A stretch of 64,000 nt of DNA from Brevinema_A sp051647535 (GTDB lineage: Bacteria; Spirochaetota; Brevinematia; Brevinematales; Brevinemataceae), in the NCBI GenBank assembly GCA_051647535.1, contig JBOFEA010000025.1, forward strand, positions 1-64,000. The letters run 5' to 3'. Positions 47,101 to 54,994 of the stretch are shown here, in pieces. Position numbers and translations under genes: made by a program. Under the pieces are notes generated by a model. The model was not told where the DNA came from. It ran no database searches and saw only the letters and a list, made by a program, of their open reading frames with translations. Each line of letters starts with the position of its first letter. Positions within the stretch are counted from its first letter, which is position 1.

Positions 47101-47242
47101 TATTCCTACGATTACCGCAATGGCATACGGTTTATTATTTGCCACATTCCAAACTCTATTACTGATTCCAGTGTTATATTTAACAGGAATGGATATACAA
47201 ACCTTATTCAAAAATAATAACAAAGAAAAACCTATTACTTAA
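44096..47242 (+). CDS. RND-family efflux transporter (AcrB/HAE1-like)
   Basis: A proton-driven inner-membrane pump, up to 1048 residues, with 12 membrane segments and two large periplasmic loops in the usual order. The TM4 acidic motif reads GMLVDHGIIISENI: the first Asp is kept, the second of the AcrB pair is His. GIVGLSGVVVNDAVVMVDMIN is the matching TM10 region. No membrane-fusion or outer-membrane partner gene is adjacent. The start is unclear: TTG 44096 lies inside a hairpin and has no ribosome-binding site, while the good GGGGAG (44102-44107) is followed by ATT (44111) and ATA (44114), not ATG/GTG/TTG. Substrate unknown. Confidence 0.88.
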   Translation: MYGEFIIKKFIYFFSDNLKITNILLITILILGITVNFLLKREVTPFVEAHAVHINIYSPGLSAQDIEQDVIAVFEEEIQGFEIKTSYHSFANDSYGKIMISLPVNKNLRESRENLIQLLKHTPNIPEHTRIKITEEGGNSLPMYYFTLSLKDSTNQSLLQQYASQINKEIKKISEISDTEVGGLLSKEVHINVDPKNIKKLYISFYEIVKAIRNRNINTMSGTIETDQEEKLLITDASFKNSLDITNTIIRSNFEKKSILLKDVANITEGFETAPYDVYINGKPGVFFGIKAKHNTDISKLTKKIDTYINQTKKLLPKELELTVVNKRADSINEILDLTLYSILGNICIVFLILLIFLDRRTAFWTTMSILISIATVLIVMYLSGITMNIITLAGIITVLGMLVDHGIIISENIYHYKEQGYKPQKAVILGIQEVFFPILITVATTIAAFLPLLLIKDTIGDLIKPLPIVICLALIFSFLDAVLFLPVHLMHTDIKKAHLEKPWIEKLKNYYGTFLQHVLKNRSLVLGIFITIFIATSILAVKMFKGFILLEPIGVGSIYINLEAKGGISRQEMYQYVTQIKSIVEKSIPANERSAIKEDIGKYHILSFSSKGFSPNRGQISVYLTPMSNRTRTFDQILDVVQKDIDASPYKTNFTRIFYDSFGLVPKTANALNIRFLQKSFSDSLNYIDAMKEVYNYVLGLEGVINPEHSALSGKKKLLINFNYEQMARLGLDVHTVSETLKIAANGLNTSLWRSYTEKIPYIVRLTPDSKNDINQIRNIDIPNFFSSLIPLKEIAEINEIEGSADILRSLGERMTEIYIDIDPKLTTPTLIEKQILDFYATIQQKYTDVTLQLEGESKSISNAFADLKISFFISLIIIYVILFILFKNSLQPFIVLLAIPFGMIGSIWAFYFHGQVLSFMSLIGIVGLSGVVVNDAVVMVDMINQTIKKDAHNKPSQTEIINMITIGAKHRFKAVILTTLTTVLGLLPSIYTLKGSANLIIPTITAMAYGLLFATFQTLLLIPVLYLTGMDIQTLFKNNNKEKPIT

Positions 47243-47265
47243 TTAACTACCATTAAATAATTTAC

Positions 47266-47310
47266 AAAAAAAAAATAACAGATATTTTTATAAATATCTG
47301 TTATTTTTGT
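47266..47310. terminator. Bidirectional terminator
   Basis: AAATAACAGATATTT and AAATATCTGTTATTT stem with A-run and T-run, between the RND gene and convergent nrdJ. Confidence 0.9.
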
Positions 47311-47346
47311 ATATTTTCATTTGCAACATTAGTAATTTAAAAATCT

Positions 47347-49218
47347 TTAGAACAATTCACAAGCTCCACCGGCACAAGCTGCTTCACCTTGAAGATTGGT
47401 ATTATCTTGATATTCTATAATTTCATCCAAATTAATAATTCTTCCTTGAAGATAGGAACCTTTCAATTGAGCAACAAAATTCTCATAATCTTGTTGTGAG
47501 CATTCTTCAAAAGGTAATTGAGGATAGGATCCACCATCATAAGGAAGTACGGAAATTCCATTATAACTAAAACGATTATTCCACATCCATTCTCCAACCA
47601 TATCCCACTGATCAGATTTAATAGAACAAGTTGCAGAAACATTATTAGTATTAGCACCACTTCTATGCCCGGGTTGAATCCAATTATCATGAAGAAATTT
47701 AACTCTTTCTAAAAATTGAATAGGAGTTTCATCTCTGAAAATTGCATTATTAGGAGATTTAACAGCTACTTTAACAATAGCTTCATTAGGGTTCATCAAA
47801 TCATCTTCCAAAAGATAAGGAGCTTTAATAGAAAGATACTGATAAATTGCTTCAAATTTACCAATCCGCATTCTTCTCAGATAATAAGGAGCATGGCGGG
47901 CATGAACACCAGAACTGGTTTTTAGAACAATAGAAGAATTACCACTTGGTTTTACTGTTGTACATCGAACAGAAAGATTCATCCCTAAAGCACCAGCAAT
48001 TCGTGCATTTTCATCAAGTACTGATTGAGCAGCTTGTTTAAGATTATAATTTAATAATGATCCGTCTGCAATACCTGTTAACGAAACACCTATCTGAGCA
48101 TCTAATTCAGCCTGTTTTTTCCAAGCATCACGAAGAAAATGAAAATCTGTATATCCGGCTTGAAGAGTCGCAATTAATGCACCGGCTTTGACTCTATCTT
48201 GTAAATCATCTTGTGAAGTAATATTACCAGCATTAATTTCAACTAAATTACAAAAACCATAATTAGATAATGAAATTTCAGCACATGGATTTGTACCCAT
48301 TTCAAAATCATTAGTAAAGAAAATTCCAGGTTCTCCAGATTGACTTTGCTCAATTATTTTCCATAATTCAAAAAATTCTTCTTTAGTCATAGTATTACGG
48401 TCAAGAACAACTGAGTTATTAGCTCTAGCACGCTGAAGATTATTCTCCCACCAATTACCGGATTTGGATGTTAACATATCATGATCATCTTTAGAGAAAA
48501 GAGAAATTGTTGCAGAACGTCTTACGCCACCAGCTAATACAGCATCAGCAATATGACAAATAATATCATGAACTTCTAAAGTAGATAATTTCTCACCTTC
48601 TTTTTTAGAAGATAAAAGAAGATCAATCTTTTCCAAACATACTTTTAAAGGCTCAGATCCGGGAGCTTTCCCGCCTGAAGTTTTCAGTGCTGATCCTTGC
48701 GGACGAATATCTCTATAATCAAAAACAGGAAAAGTATCCGATAATCCGAAATACCCTTTTATTAGACGATTGATTGTTTCCGACCAACCTTCAATAGAAT
48801 CCGGAATTAAAAACCTAGTTTTACGTATTGCTTTTTTTATTGGCGGGAGTTTGGCAATATGATGTTTCTGAACAGAAAAACCAACTCCTGTACCGGATAA
48901 AAGAAGAAAGAAAATTTCAGAAAACGCTTTATAATTATCTATAGCTAAATAGGAACAATTATACATTCTGGTAGGATTCAAATCAATCGGCAAACCTGCA
49001 AATTGCAGACTTCTCATGGAAGGAAGAATTTTCTTTTCTTTAACAAAAGAAAAAGCTTTTACTATATCATCTGTAATACCGGAATAACGGTCAATATGCA
49101 TTGCCATAACACGTTCACAAATTTCTTGCCAAGATTCTCGTCTGTTTTCAGAGTTAATAAAACGGGCATATTTATTATAAATATTGATTTGACTTAATAA
49201 ATCTTGTGTATCAAGCAT
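47347..49218 (-). CDS. nrdJ: Adenosylcobalamin-dependent (class II) ribonucleotide reductase
   Basis: Reduces ribonucleotides to deoxyribonucleotides with a B12-generated thiyl radical; works with or without oxygen. 623 residues behind AAGGATG. MYNCSYLA near 85 holds an active-site Cys, LLLSGTGVGFSV follows, NPCAEISL near 310 carries the radical Cys and catalytic Glu, and the C-terminal AACAGGACELF gives the CxxxxC shuttle pair. The compact length fits the monomeric RTPR/NrdJ type. No nrdA/nrdB or nrdD is in the window. No cobalamin riboswitch is visible in the short upstream gap. Confidence 0.93.
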   Translation of the reverse strand: MLDTQDLLSQINIYNKYARFINSENRRESWQEICERVMAMHIDRYSGITDDIVKAFSFVKEKKILPSMRSLQFAGLPIDLNPTRMYNCSYLAIDNYKAFSEIFFLLLSGTGVGFSVQKHHIAKLPPIKKAIRKTRFLIPDSIEGWSETINRLIKGYFGLSDTFPVFDYRDIRPQGSALKTSGGKAPGSEPLKVCLEKIDLLLSSKKEGEKLSTLEVHDIICHIADAVLAGGVRRSATISLFSKDDHDMLTSKSGNWWENNLQRARANNSVVLDRNTMTKEEFFELWKIIEQSQSGEPGIFFTNDFEMGTNPCAEISLSNYGFCNLVEINAGNITSQDDLQDRVKAGALIATLQAGYTDFHFLRDAWKKQAELDAQIGVSLTGIADGSLLNYNLKQAAQSVLDENARIAGALGMNLSVRCTTVKPSGNSSIVLKTSSGVHARHAPYYLRRMRIGKFEAIYQYLSIKAPYLLEDDLMNPNEAIVKVAVKSPNNAIFRDETPIQFLERVKFLHDNWIQPGHRSGANTNNVSATCSIKSDQWDMVGEWMWNNRFSYNGISVLPYDGGSYPQLPFEECSQQDYENFVAQLKGSYLQGRIINLDEIIEYQDNTNLQGEAACAGGACELF

Positions 49219-49290
49219 GATCGCATCCTTTTTTTGTTCTTAGTGTAAGTTTGTTTTTATTACAGAATTAATTTTAAAATATATATAAAA

Positions 49291-49764
49291 TTAATGAATT
49301 TGATAACCTTTATTAAGCAAAACAAGATTTTCAATAACCATTTTATCAGATTCTGTTGATCCAAAAGTCACTTGATTGATATAAGATTTATTAGGTTCAA
49401 CACTAAAATTAATAATTTGAAACAACAATGTATTGTCACTATCATTTAATTTCGGATAAATAAATATAGAATATTTACCACCAGCAACTTGGAGGGCATA
49501 TTCTTCCAATTGAGATACATTAGGTGCAAATAAATTCAAATTGGCTGTATCATCTACAGAAAGAGCCCCAAAAAAGTCTTTCAACAATTGATATCTTTTT
49601 TCTATAGATAAATATCCAAGATATTCCTGCAATTTTCGAAAACCTACCACGCCACCAATAGACACAGCTGTAATGACAACAAAAATCGTAATTATAATCA
49701 ATTTTTTGGCTTTACCCTTTTTTTTAGTAACTTCTTCCATTACAGGGGGTCTAAAATTTTCCAT
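49291..49764 (-). CDS. Unknown membrane-anchored protein, 157 aa
   Basis: A basic N-terminus (KKKGKAKK), one transmembrane helix at about 22-43, and a periplasmic beta-rich domain. No motif recognised. It lies between nrdJ and scpB with a 150-base gap before it. Confidence 0.6.
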   Translation of the reverse strand: MENFRPPVMEEVTKKKGKAKKLIIITIFVVITAVSIGGVVGFRKLQEYLGYLSIEKRYQLLKDFFGALSVDDTANLNLFAPNVSQLEEYALQVAGGKYSIFIYPKLNDSDNTLLFQIINFSVEPNKSYINQVTFGSTESDKMVIENLVLLNKGYQIH

Positions 49765-49914
49765 AATACAACTCTTTTATAATATTTTTTATTAATTTAA
49801 TTATTATATAAATATTTTAAGAGAAAAAGCAAAAAAAATTCTTTTCTCTAAACACTGTCAAATCCTCAATCAAAAAATTTAAACCGTGCTAAATCAAGCT
49901 GAAAAAAAAGTTTT

Positions 49915-50529
49915 TTATTCTTCATCAAATTCATTTTGCAATGAATCATCAAACTCAATTTCTTCTAATCCGCTTTCTAAGACTTCATTCAATTCCAAAC
50001 TTTCAGGAGATGGAAGATCATTTAAACTTTTTAAGCGAAAAACTTCTAAAAATCGTTTACTGGTACCGTATAAGATATCACCAAGAAGATTATCCGAACC
50101 AACAACATCAATCAGTTTAAGCCCTATAAGAATATTTAACGAACGTGAACTGTTTACGCCTCTAATTTTATCAATTTCTTCCTTAGAAACTGGTTGTTTG
50201 TATGCAATAATAGCAAGAATTTCCATTACTGTTTGAGACAATTTATTTTCATCTTTAGAACCGAATAATTCTCTCAATTCTTCTTTGAAGGAAGGATTAG
50301 TCATTATTTGATATCCTCCGGCTACTGGAAGAATACAAAATCCAGCAGAACGTTCTTGATAAGAAATATTCAGTTCATCAACCATTTGATCAATCTGCTC
50401 TTTAGATAACTCAAACCACATACATATTTTAGCAGAATCAACAGGTTTTCCGTAAACAAAGAGAACAGCTTCAAGCAATCCTTTTAACTGTTGCCGAGAA
50501 TATGTCTTGTTAATAAATAAAGAATTCAA
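49915..50529 (-). CDS. scpB: Segregation and condensation protein B
   Basis: 204 residues from TTG 50529 behind CGGAGT. Kleisin partner of the SMC-ScpA condensin that compacts and separates chromosomes. Winged-helix architecture with the family core LLEAVLFVYGKPVD at the start, AVAGGYQIMTNP-like strands, and LSQTVMEILAIIAYKQPVSKEEIDKIRGVNS near 92-122. An acidic tail of about 30 residues ends it. 12 bases after scpA. Confidence 0.93.
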   Translation of the reverse strand: MNSLFINKTYSRQQLKGLLEAVLFVYGKPVDSAKICMWFELSKEQIDQMVDELNISYQERSAGFCILPVAGGYQIMTNPSFKEELRELFGSKDENKLSQTVMEILAIIAYKQPVSKEEIDKIRGVNSSRSLNILIGLKLIDVVGSDNLLGDILYGTSKRFLEVFRLKSLNDLPSPESLELNEVLESGLEEIEFDDSLQNEFDEE

Positions 50530-50541
50530 ATAATACTCCGT

Positions 50542-51273
50542 TTAATCTTGAATATTTTTCTTAATAACTTGAAAATCATCAAATAAATGATTTTGAACAA
50601 TACTGGTTTTTTGATGGTAAGTCATATCGGCAATTCCTAAAAATGAAGCAATTTTATCCGGTTTGTGAACTTCATCACGCATAATTTCACTGCATTTCCA
50701 AGCATCTTTAGTACGAAACATATTAGTTAGATGTTCGATTTTTTGTTCAACGGTTACAAACCTTCGTTTAATAGGGATTGCTTTACGAATAAAGGCTCCA
50801 CGATAACGAATCACCACTCTAAACAAATCACCGATAGTTAATTCATCAATTTCTTTATCATCAGCTTTAGAAAAAAGAGACAAGGCTCGTCCACGTGTAA
50901 AGTATTCTGTTCCTTTATCCAAATTTTCTTCGAGTTTTCGAGCAAGTCGCCTGAAAAAGCGATATTCTTTAAGTCTCTTTAAGAGTTCCTGCTCATCCAA
51001 GATTTCTTCTTGATCATCGGCTTGTAGAGAAGGAAGAAGTTTACGGGTTTTACTATAAATTAATGTTGCTGCAACAACAAAAAACTCTGATGCCAAATCA
51101 ATATCAAATTCTTTCATTGCTTTTAAGTAGGATAAATACTGTTCTGTGACTTGTGAAAGTGAAATTTCTGTAATATCCAATTTGGCTGAAGAAATCAATT
51201 CGTCCAATAATTCCAAAGGACCTTCAAAATTTTTCAATTGAATTTGACAAGAACTTAATATTTTTGGAAACAT
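50542..51273 (-). CDS. scpA: Segregation and condensation protein A (kleisin)
   Basis: 243 residues. Opens with QLKNFEGPLELLDELISSAKLDITEISLSQVTEQYLSYL, the SMC-neck-binding kleisin N-terminus, then FFVVAATLIYSKTRKLLP. The usual GPLDLLLHLI appears here as GPLELLDELI. The C-terminal winged helix is less clear. plsC lies 10 bases upstream and scpB 12 downstream. Confidence 0.93.
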   Translation of the reverse strand: MFPKILSSCQIQLKNFEGPLELLDELISSAKLDITEISLSQVTEQYLSYLKAMKEFDIDLASEFFVVAATLIYSKTRKLLPSLQADDQEEILDEQELLKRLKEYRFFRRLARKLEENLDKGTEYFTRGRALSLFSKADDKEIDELTIGDLFRVVIRYRGAFIRKAIPIKRRFVTVEQKIEHLTNMFRTKDAWKCSEIMRDEVHKPDKIASFLGIADMTYHQKTSIVQNHLFDDFQVIKKNIQD

Positions 51274-51283
51274 AATTATTTAT

Positions 51284-52012
51284 TTACGCTCGATAATCAG
51301 AAACAATAATGTGTTGTATTTTTTGAGTGATTTCTTTATCATCCAAGCTCTCCAACTCTTTGAATTTTTGTACCGGATGAATAGTAATTTGAAGTTCCGT
51401 ATTGAAATTAAAGTCAATTTTTTTAGGTGGATACAAGGTATGAAATCCACTAAGAGTAACTGGAAGAATATCCATTTGATAAAGCCTCATAATTCTTACA
51501 AATCCTTTTTTAAAGGGAGCTATTTCTCCTGTCAATGAACGAGTACCTTCCGGATAAACAATAATATTAGGATTAATTTGTTGTTTAAGCTTTACAATTT
51601 GATTTTCAAATATTTTTTGAGATTTTAATGCATTCACACGAGGAATAGCAACCCCTAAGGCCAATTTAAATATGATATTAAGTCCGGGAATTTTTAACAA
51701 AGAATCTTTCATAACCCAAGACATAGGAGTTGTCAGTACAGCAGCAGTTGCAAAAATATCTGTCATTGATCCGTGATTAGCAACAAGAATATAGCGTTTG
51801 GAAGAATCAAGATGTTCCAATCCTTTAACCGTATAAGGAACTCCTGTTAATTTAAGAGAAACCTTCCCCCATTGATTAACAAAAAAAGCCGCTGTTTTAT
51901 ACTGTTTGATCAAAAGAAAAAACAACACCAAGGGCAGATGAACAAAAAAAGTTGTAAACATTATCAGAAATGTAAGAATCAAAGATCTGATTCGGTTTAT
52001 TAATATCCGCAT
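51284..52012 (-). CDS. plsC: 1-acyl-sn-glycerol-3-phosphate acyltransferase
   Basis: Makes phosphatidate from lysophosphatidate. 242 residues with an N-terminal membrane helix. The NHGSMTD motif (HX4D) near 80, PRVNALKSQ near 122 and YPEGTRS near 150 are the catalytic and glycerol-phosphate sites. GAGAG precedes the start. First gene of plsC-scpA-scpB. Confidence 0.92.
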   Translation of the reverse strand: MRILINRIRSLILTFLIMFTTFFVHLPLVLFFLLIKQYKTAAFFVNQWGKVSLKLTGVPYTVKGLEHLDSSKRYILVANHGSMTDIFATAAVLTTPMSWVMKDSLLKIPGLNIIFKLALGVAIPRVNALKSQKIFENQIVKLKQQINPNIIVYPEGTRSLTGEIAPFKKGFVRIMRLYQMDILPVTLSGFHTLYPPKKIDFNFNTELQITIHPVQKFKELESLDDKEITQKIQHIIVSDYRA

Positions 52013-52056
52013 AACACTCTCTACTTTCCAACGATATATAAAAAATAATATCTCAT

Positions 52057-52085
52057 ATTTTAATACAAATCAGTAAATTTGTAAA
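52057..52085 (-). promoter_or_regulatory. Promoter of plsC-scpA-scpB
   Basis: Minus strand: TTTACA (52080-52085), 17 bp, TAAAAT (52057-52062). Confidence 0.45.
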
Positions 52086-52102
52086 TATTATTTTCATATA
52101 TT

Positions 52103-53299
52103 TTAAATATCTGAATTATCACTACTTACAAGGAAATCAAAAAGATTGTGATAAAATAATTTTTCATTTTCAGACATGACCATATTTCTACGGGACATTT
52201 TAACAGAAGCGGCTTCGATCCATTTGTGAATATTCCAAACATTGTTATTTCCCCAAGCAAAGGGTTTGGTATATTTGTTGATTTTGCTGTACGGTTCATG
52301 AAGAACAGCACCGACAGCAACTACAGCAGCAGGAGGAAACACCGTCCCTACACCTGTAGAACACCAATCACCAAAAACCGTCCCGCACCCTATCATAGAA
52401 GTAGTAATTTTCTTTCCATTCACTTCAAAAGACACAGGAGTATACGTATATTTCAACGTAGCACATTCCGTAGAAGCTCCCAAATTGACCCACGAACCGA
52501 TATAACTCAAGGCAATACAACCATCATGAGATTTATTGGAATAAGCATTCACTGTACTGAGCGACAGTTCACCGGCAATTCGGCAATAATCCAGCACAAC
52601 GGTTTTAGGACGAAGAAAAGCTCTCGTAATAAGGCATTCCGAACCTATAAATACAGGACCTTCAATTAACGTAAAAGCAGTAACTTTAGTACCGGCACCA
52701 ATAACAATTTTACCTTGGGAGGTATCAAAATCAATAGGAGTACGTATTTGAGCGGAAGGATGGACAAAAACATTATTCTGCACTTCAACAAATTCAGAAT
52801 GAGTAGCTAGATAAAGCTCTATATCATCCTGCAGAACAACTTGTACACCTTTAACCAGATCTTCATAAGATCGGAATGAATACACATCCTCTTCGATCCA
52901 CTTGATACGTGGAATAAGATGTTCGATATATATTGCATCCAATTCTTCCTGAGAAACACTTGACATCCTGACAGCAATCCAAACATTATCACCGGATCGA
53001 ATTCCGGTATTTGGAGAGAGCCGGCGGACTAATTGAGCATCAAACACAAAAGAACTGTTCCAAATTACTGTATCTTCAGAACAAGAAGAATCCCATAATT
53101 TGGATTCAACAGAAAATTTATTATAAGAATAAGGAAATTGAGATATTCTGGGAACAGCATACGAAACTGAAAATTCTTTAAAATATTGAACCCGTTCGGA
53201 ATTTGAAAATATTCCTACAACAATATCATGCATGAACCGGGTATAAGAAATTGGAAGTAAATCCTTCCAAATTTGTGTTTCAAACAATACAATATTCAT
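52103..53299 (-). CDS. GlmU-like sugar nucleotidyltransferase with left-handed beta-helix
   Basis: 398 residues behind AGGA. The N-terminal 180 residues resemble the GlmU-like N-domain (IVLFETQIWKDLLPISYTRFMHDIVVGI), but I see no intact LAAGxGTRM pyrophosphorylase loop. Residues about 185-340 are hexapeptide repeats of an acyltransferase-type left-handed beta-helix (VFVHPSAQI, IVIGAGTKV, GPVFIGSECLITRAFLRP). This matches the 'putative sugar nucleotidyltransferase' family rather than true GlmU. Likely in cell-surface sugar metabolism. The loss of the loop makes UDP-GlcNAc synthesis doubtful. Confidence 0.75.
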   Translation of the reverse strand: MNIVLFETQIWKDLLPISYTRFMHDIVVGIFSNSERVQYFKEFSVSYAVPRISQFPYSYNKFSVESKLWDSSCSEDTVIWNSSFVFDAQLVRRLSPNTGIRSGDNVWIAVRMSSVSQEELDAIYIEHLIPRIKWIEEDVYSFRSYEDLVKGVQVVLQDDIELYLATHSEFVEVQNNVFVHPSAQIRTPIDFDTSQGKIVIGAGTKVTAFTLIEGPVFIGSECLITRAFLRPKTVVLDYCRIAGELSLSTVNAYSNKSHDGCIALSYIGSWVNLGASTECATLKYTYTPVSFEVNGKKITTSMIGCGTVFGDWCSTGVGTVFPPAAVVAVGAVLHEPYSKINKYTKPFAWGNNNVWNIHKWIEAASVKMSRRNMVMSENEKLFYHNLFDFLVSSDNSDI

Positions 53300-53333
53300 T
53301 ATACTGATCCTAATTAACTGATTAGACTATGAT

Positions 53334-53363
53334 TAAAAAATCCATATCAAAGCATATGGATTA
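53334..53363 (-). terminator. Terminator of rpoZ-miaA-xseB, overlapping the xseB stop
   Basis: AATCCATAT (53339-53347) and ATATGGATT (53354-53362), loop 6 bases, with a T6 run on the minus strand (53335-53340). Confidence 0.8.
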
Positions 53364-53561
53364 ATGATCATCATCTTTAATGACTTGAACTGATATTTTC
53401 ATTTGTTCATCAATCATATGATGAAGCGTTTCGGAGATTTGAAGACCTTTTTGATAAAAATCCGCCATTTCCTCGAAAGAATAACACGAATCATTTATTT
53501 TTTGAATAATATCTTGAAGTTCTTGTTTTAAGATACCAAATGATTTTTTTGATTTTTTCAT
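53361..53561 (-). CDS. xseB: Exodeoxyribonuclease VII small subunit
   Basis: 66 residues. XseB assists XseA in degrading single-stranded DNA. The helical signature LQDIIQKINDSCYSFEEMADFYQKGLQI fits the family LExIVxxLExGxLSLEExLxxYExG pattern, with Cys and Tyr in unusual places. Starts inside the miaA stop region (4-bp overlap). xseA is not in the window. Confidence 0.85.
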   Translation of the reverse strand: MKKSKKSFGILKQELQDIIQKINDSCYSFEEMADFYQKGLQISETLHHMIDEQMKISVQVIKDDDH

Positions 53562-54454
53562 TTATAAAGCCTGTCTTTTATTTGTTCGAAATCAGTAAAC
53601 ACTTCCTGATCTTTGAGTAAATTACGAAACAAGGTCTGCTGACGTTTTGCAAAACGGCTAGTATCTCGGATTAATTGCTGAATCATTATATCTTTTGAAG
53701 AAATTCCCTGCAGATATTGATATGCATGTTTATAACCTATCGCTTCAAGGAGAGGAAGTTGATTTCCAAAACGCCGAATTAATAATTCTGTTTCCTCGAT
53801 TAAGCCATTATCTATCATATAATAAACACGTTTTTCGATTCGCTGATAAATTTCATCCCTGCTTCGATCCGGAGAAACAAAAATCCACTCCCAATCAGGT
53901 TTGACATTGTGTTGGTGAAGACGAGAAAACGGTATGTTAGTGACATATTCCGCTTCCAACGCACGGATAATACGAAGAGTATCGGTAGGAGTAATTTTTT
54001 TGGCATAATCAGGATCTTTTTGGCACAATTCATTATAAAGTACATCAATACCTTCATTTACAGCACGAGCATTCAGAATATTTCTATATGTTTCATCACG
54101 TGATTTCTGTTCAAACATCCCAAGATACAAACTTTTAAGATACAAGCCCGTACCGCCGGCTATAATAGAAACTTTACCCCTTCCAGATATATCTTGGACG
54201 GCATTCGTCGCCATACTACGCCACATTCCTGCATTACAACGCACTTCGGGAGAAAGCACATCTATCAAATGATGTGGAATCTGTTGTCTGTCACCTAAGG
54301 ATGGCTTTGCAGAACCAATATCAGCATATTGATAAATTTGTACGGAATCACAAGAAACAATCTCTCCAGACAATAAATCCGCTCCGCTTAATGCCAAATC
54401 GGATTTACCGGAAGCCGTAGCACCTATAACAGCTATAACTTTCAGTTTACCCAT
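53558..54454 (-). CDS. miaA: tRNA dimethylallyltransferase
   Basis: Adds the dimethylallyl group to A37 of tRNAs reading UNN codons. 298 residues: P-loop GATASGKS at 11-18, DSVQIYQYADIGSAKPS near 37, PHHLIDVLSP near 62, GGTGLYLKSLYLG near 100, and the anticodon-recognition region ending in RYAKRQQT-like RFAKRQQTLFR near 270. Only a weak Shine-Dalgarno sequence. It follows rpoZ by 15 bases, across a hairpin. Confidence 0.95.
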   Translation of the reverse strand: MGKLKVIAVIGATASGKSDLALSGADLLSGEIVSCDSVQIYQYADIGSAKPSLGDRQQIPHHLIDVLSPEVRCNAGMWRSMATNAVQDISGRGKVSIIAGGTGLYLKSLYLGMFEQKSRDETYRNILNARAVNEGIDVLYNELCQKDPDYAKKITPTDTLRIIRALEAEYVTNIPFSRLHQHNVKPDWEWIFVSPDRSRDEIYQRIEKRVYYMIDNGLIEETELLIRRFGNQLPLLEAIGYKHAYQYLQGISSKDIMIQQLIRDTSRFAKRQQTLFRNLLKDQEVFTDFEQIKDRLYK

Positions 54455-54461
54455 AAAAGTA

Positions 54462-54491
54462 TAAAACCCCTATTTTTTAGAGGTTTTATTG
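54462..54491 (-). promoter_or_regulatory. Hairpin between rpoZ and miaA
   Basis: Minus-strand RNA AAAACCUCUA pairs with UAGGGGUUUU (one G-U), loop about 5 bases, covering the rpoZ stop. Could be a weak terminator or attenuator that lowers miaA expression. Confidence 0.5.
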
Positions 54492-54694
54492 TCATCGAAA
54501 TTGTATTCTATATTTCCACTGAGTACTTCTCTCATTGCTAACAGAGTAAGCTTTTCTGTTCTATTGTCTTTAATAGGAATTTCTGTAGCATCATTAAACT
54601 CTTGAGAGAGTATTTTAGCGTACTTAATAGTTGCTACTGTAGTTTCGTATTTGTTGTTGGACATAGAAAGTATTTCATCTAACGGCAAAGGCAT
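54470..54694 (-). CDS. rpoZ: RNA polymerase omega subunit, short form
   Basis: 74 residues from ATG 54694, behind GAGGG; the longer frame lacks a ribosome-binding site. Omega helps assemble RNA polymerase. MPLPLDEILSMSNNKYETTVATIKYAKIL and EKLTLLAMREVLSGNIEY match the family helix 1 and the conserved KxxxxAxxEVxxGxI core. The form is typical of spirochaetes (from memory). Heads an operon with miaA and xseB. Confidence 0.85.
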   Translation of the reverse strand: MPLPLDEILSMSNNKYETTVATIKYAKILSQEFNDATEIPIKDNRTEKLTLLAMREVLSGNIEYNFDDNKTSKK

Positions 54695-54813
54695 AATTTC
54701 CCTCTTATTTTTGTTATTCAAACTTATCAGAATTTGTATGAAACCAACATTAACATAATGTTTATGCTTTGATTCCAACACAATAATTTACAATGTGTGA
54801 TATAGTATTTAAA

Positions 54814-54842
54814 ATTATAATATATTAAAAAACTATTGTCAA
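54814..54842 (-). promoter_or_regulatory. Consensus promoter of rpoZ
   Basis: Minus strand: TTGACA (54837-54842), 17 bp, TATAAT (54814-54819). Confidence 0.8.
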
Positions 54843-54936
54843 GTTAATTACCATTTTTATCCTTATTTGACTGACTAGACATCAACGCAATGATCTCATT
54901 ATAAAATAACACCTTATATTTACAAAAAATAAAACC

Positions 54937-54965
54937 TTGACGCCGTAATTATTTTGAATTATAAT
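54937..54965 (+). promoter_or_regulatory. Promoter of gpsA-recX
   Basis: TTGACG (54937-54942), 17 bp, TATAAT (54960-54965). Confidence 0.75.
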
Positions 54966-54994
54966 AATAGTTATCGCCTATTCATGAGGTATCT

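Noticed and set aside
49219..49290. Cobalamin riboswitch before nrdJ
   Set aside because: The gap is only 72 bases and very AT-rich; no B12-box-like sequence or room for the fold.
52226..52669. 147-aa plus-strand ORF opposite the GlmU-like gene
   Set aside because: Antisense shadow of beta-helix repeats; basic, low-complexity product.
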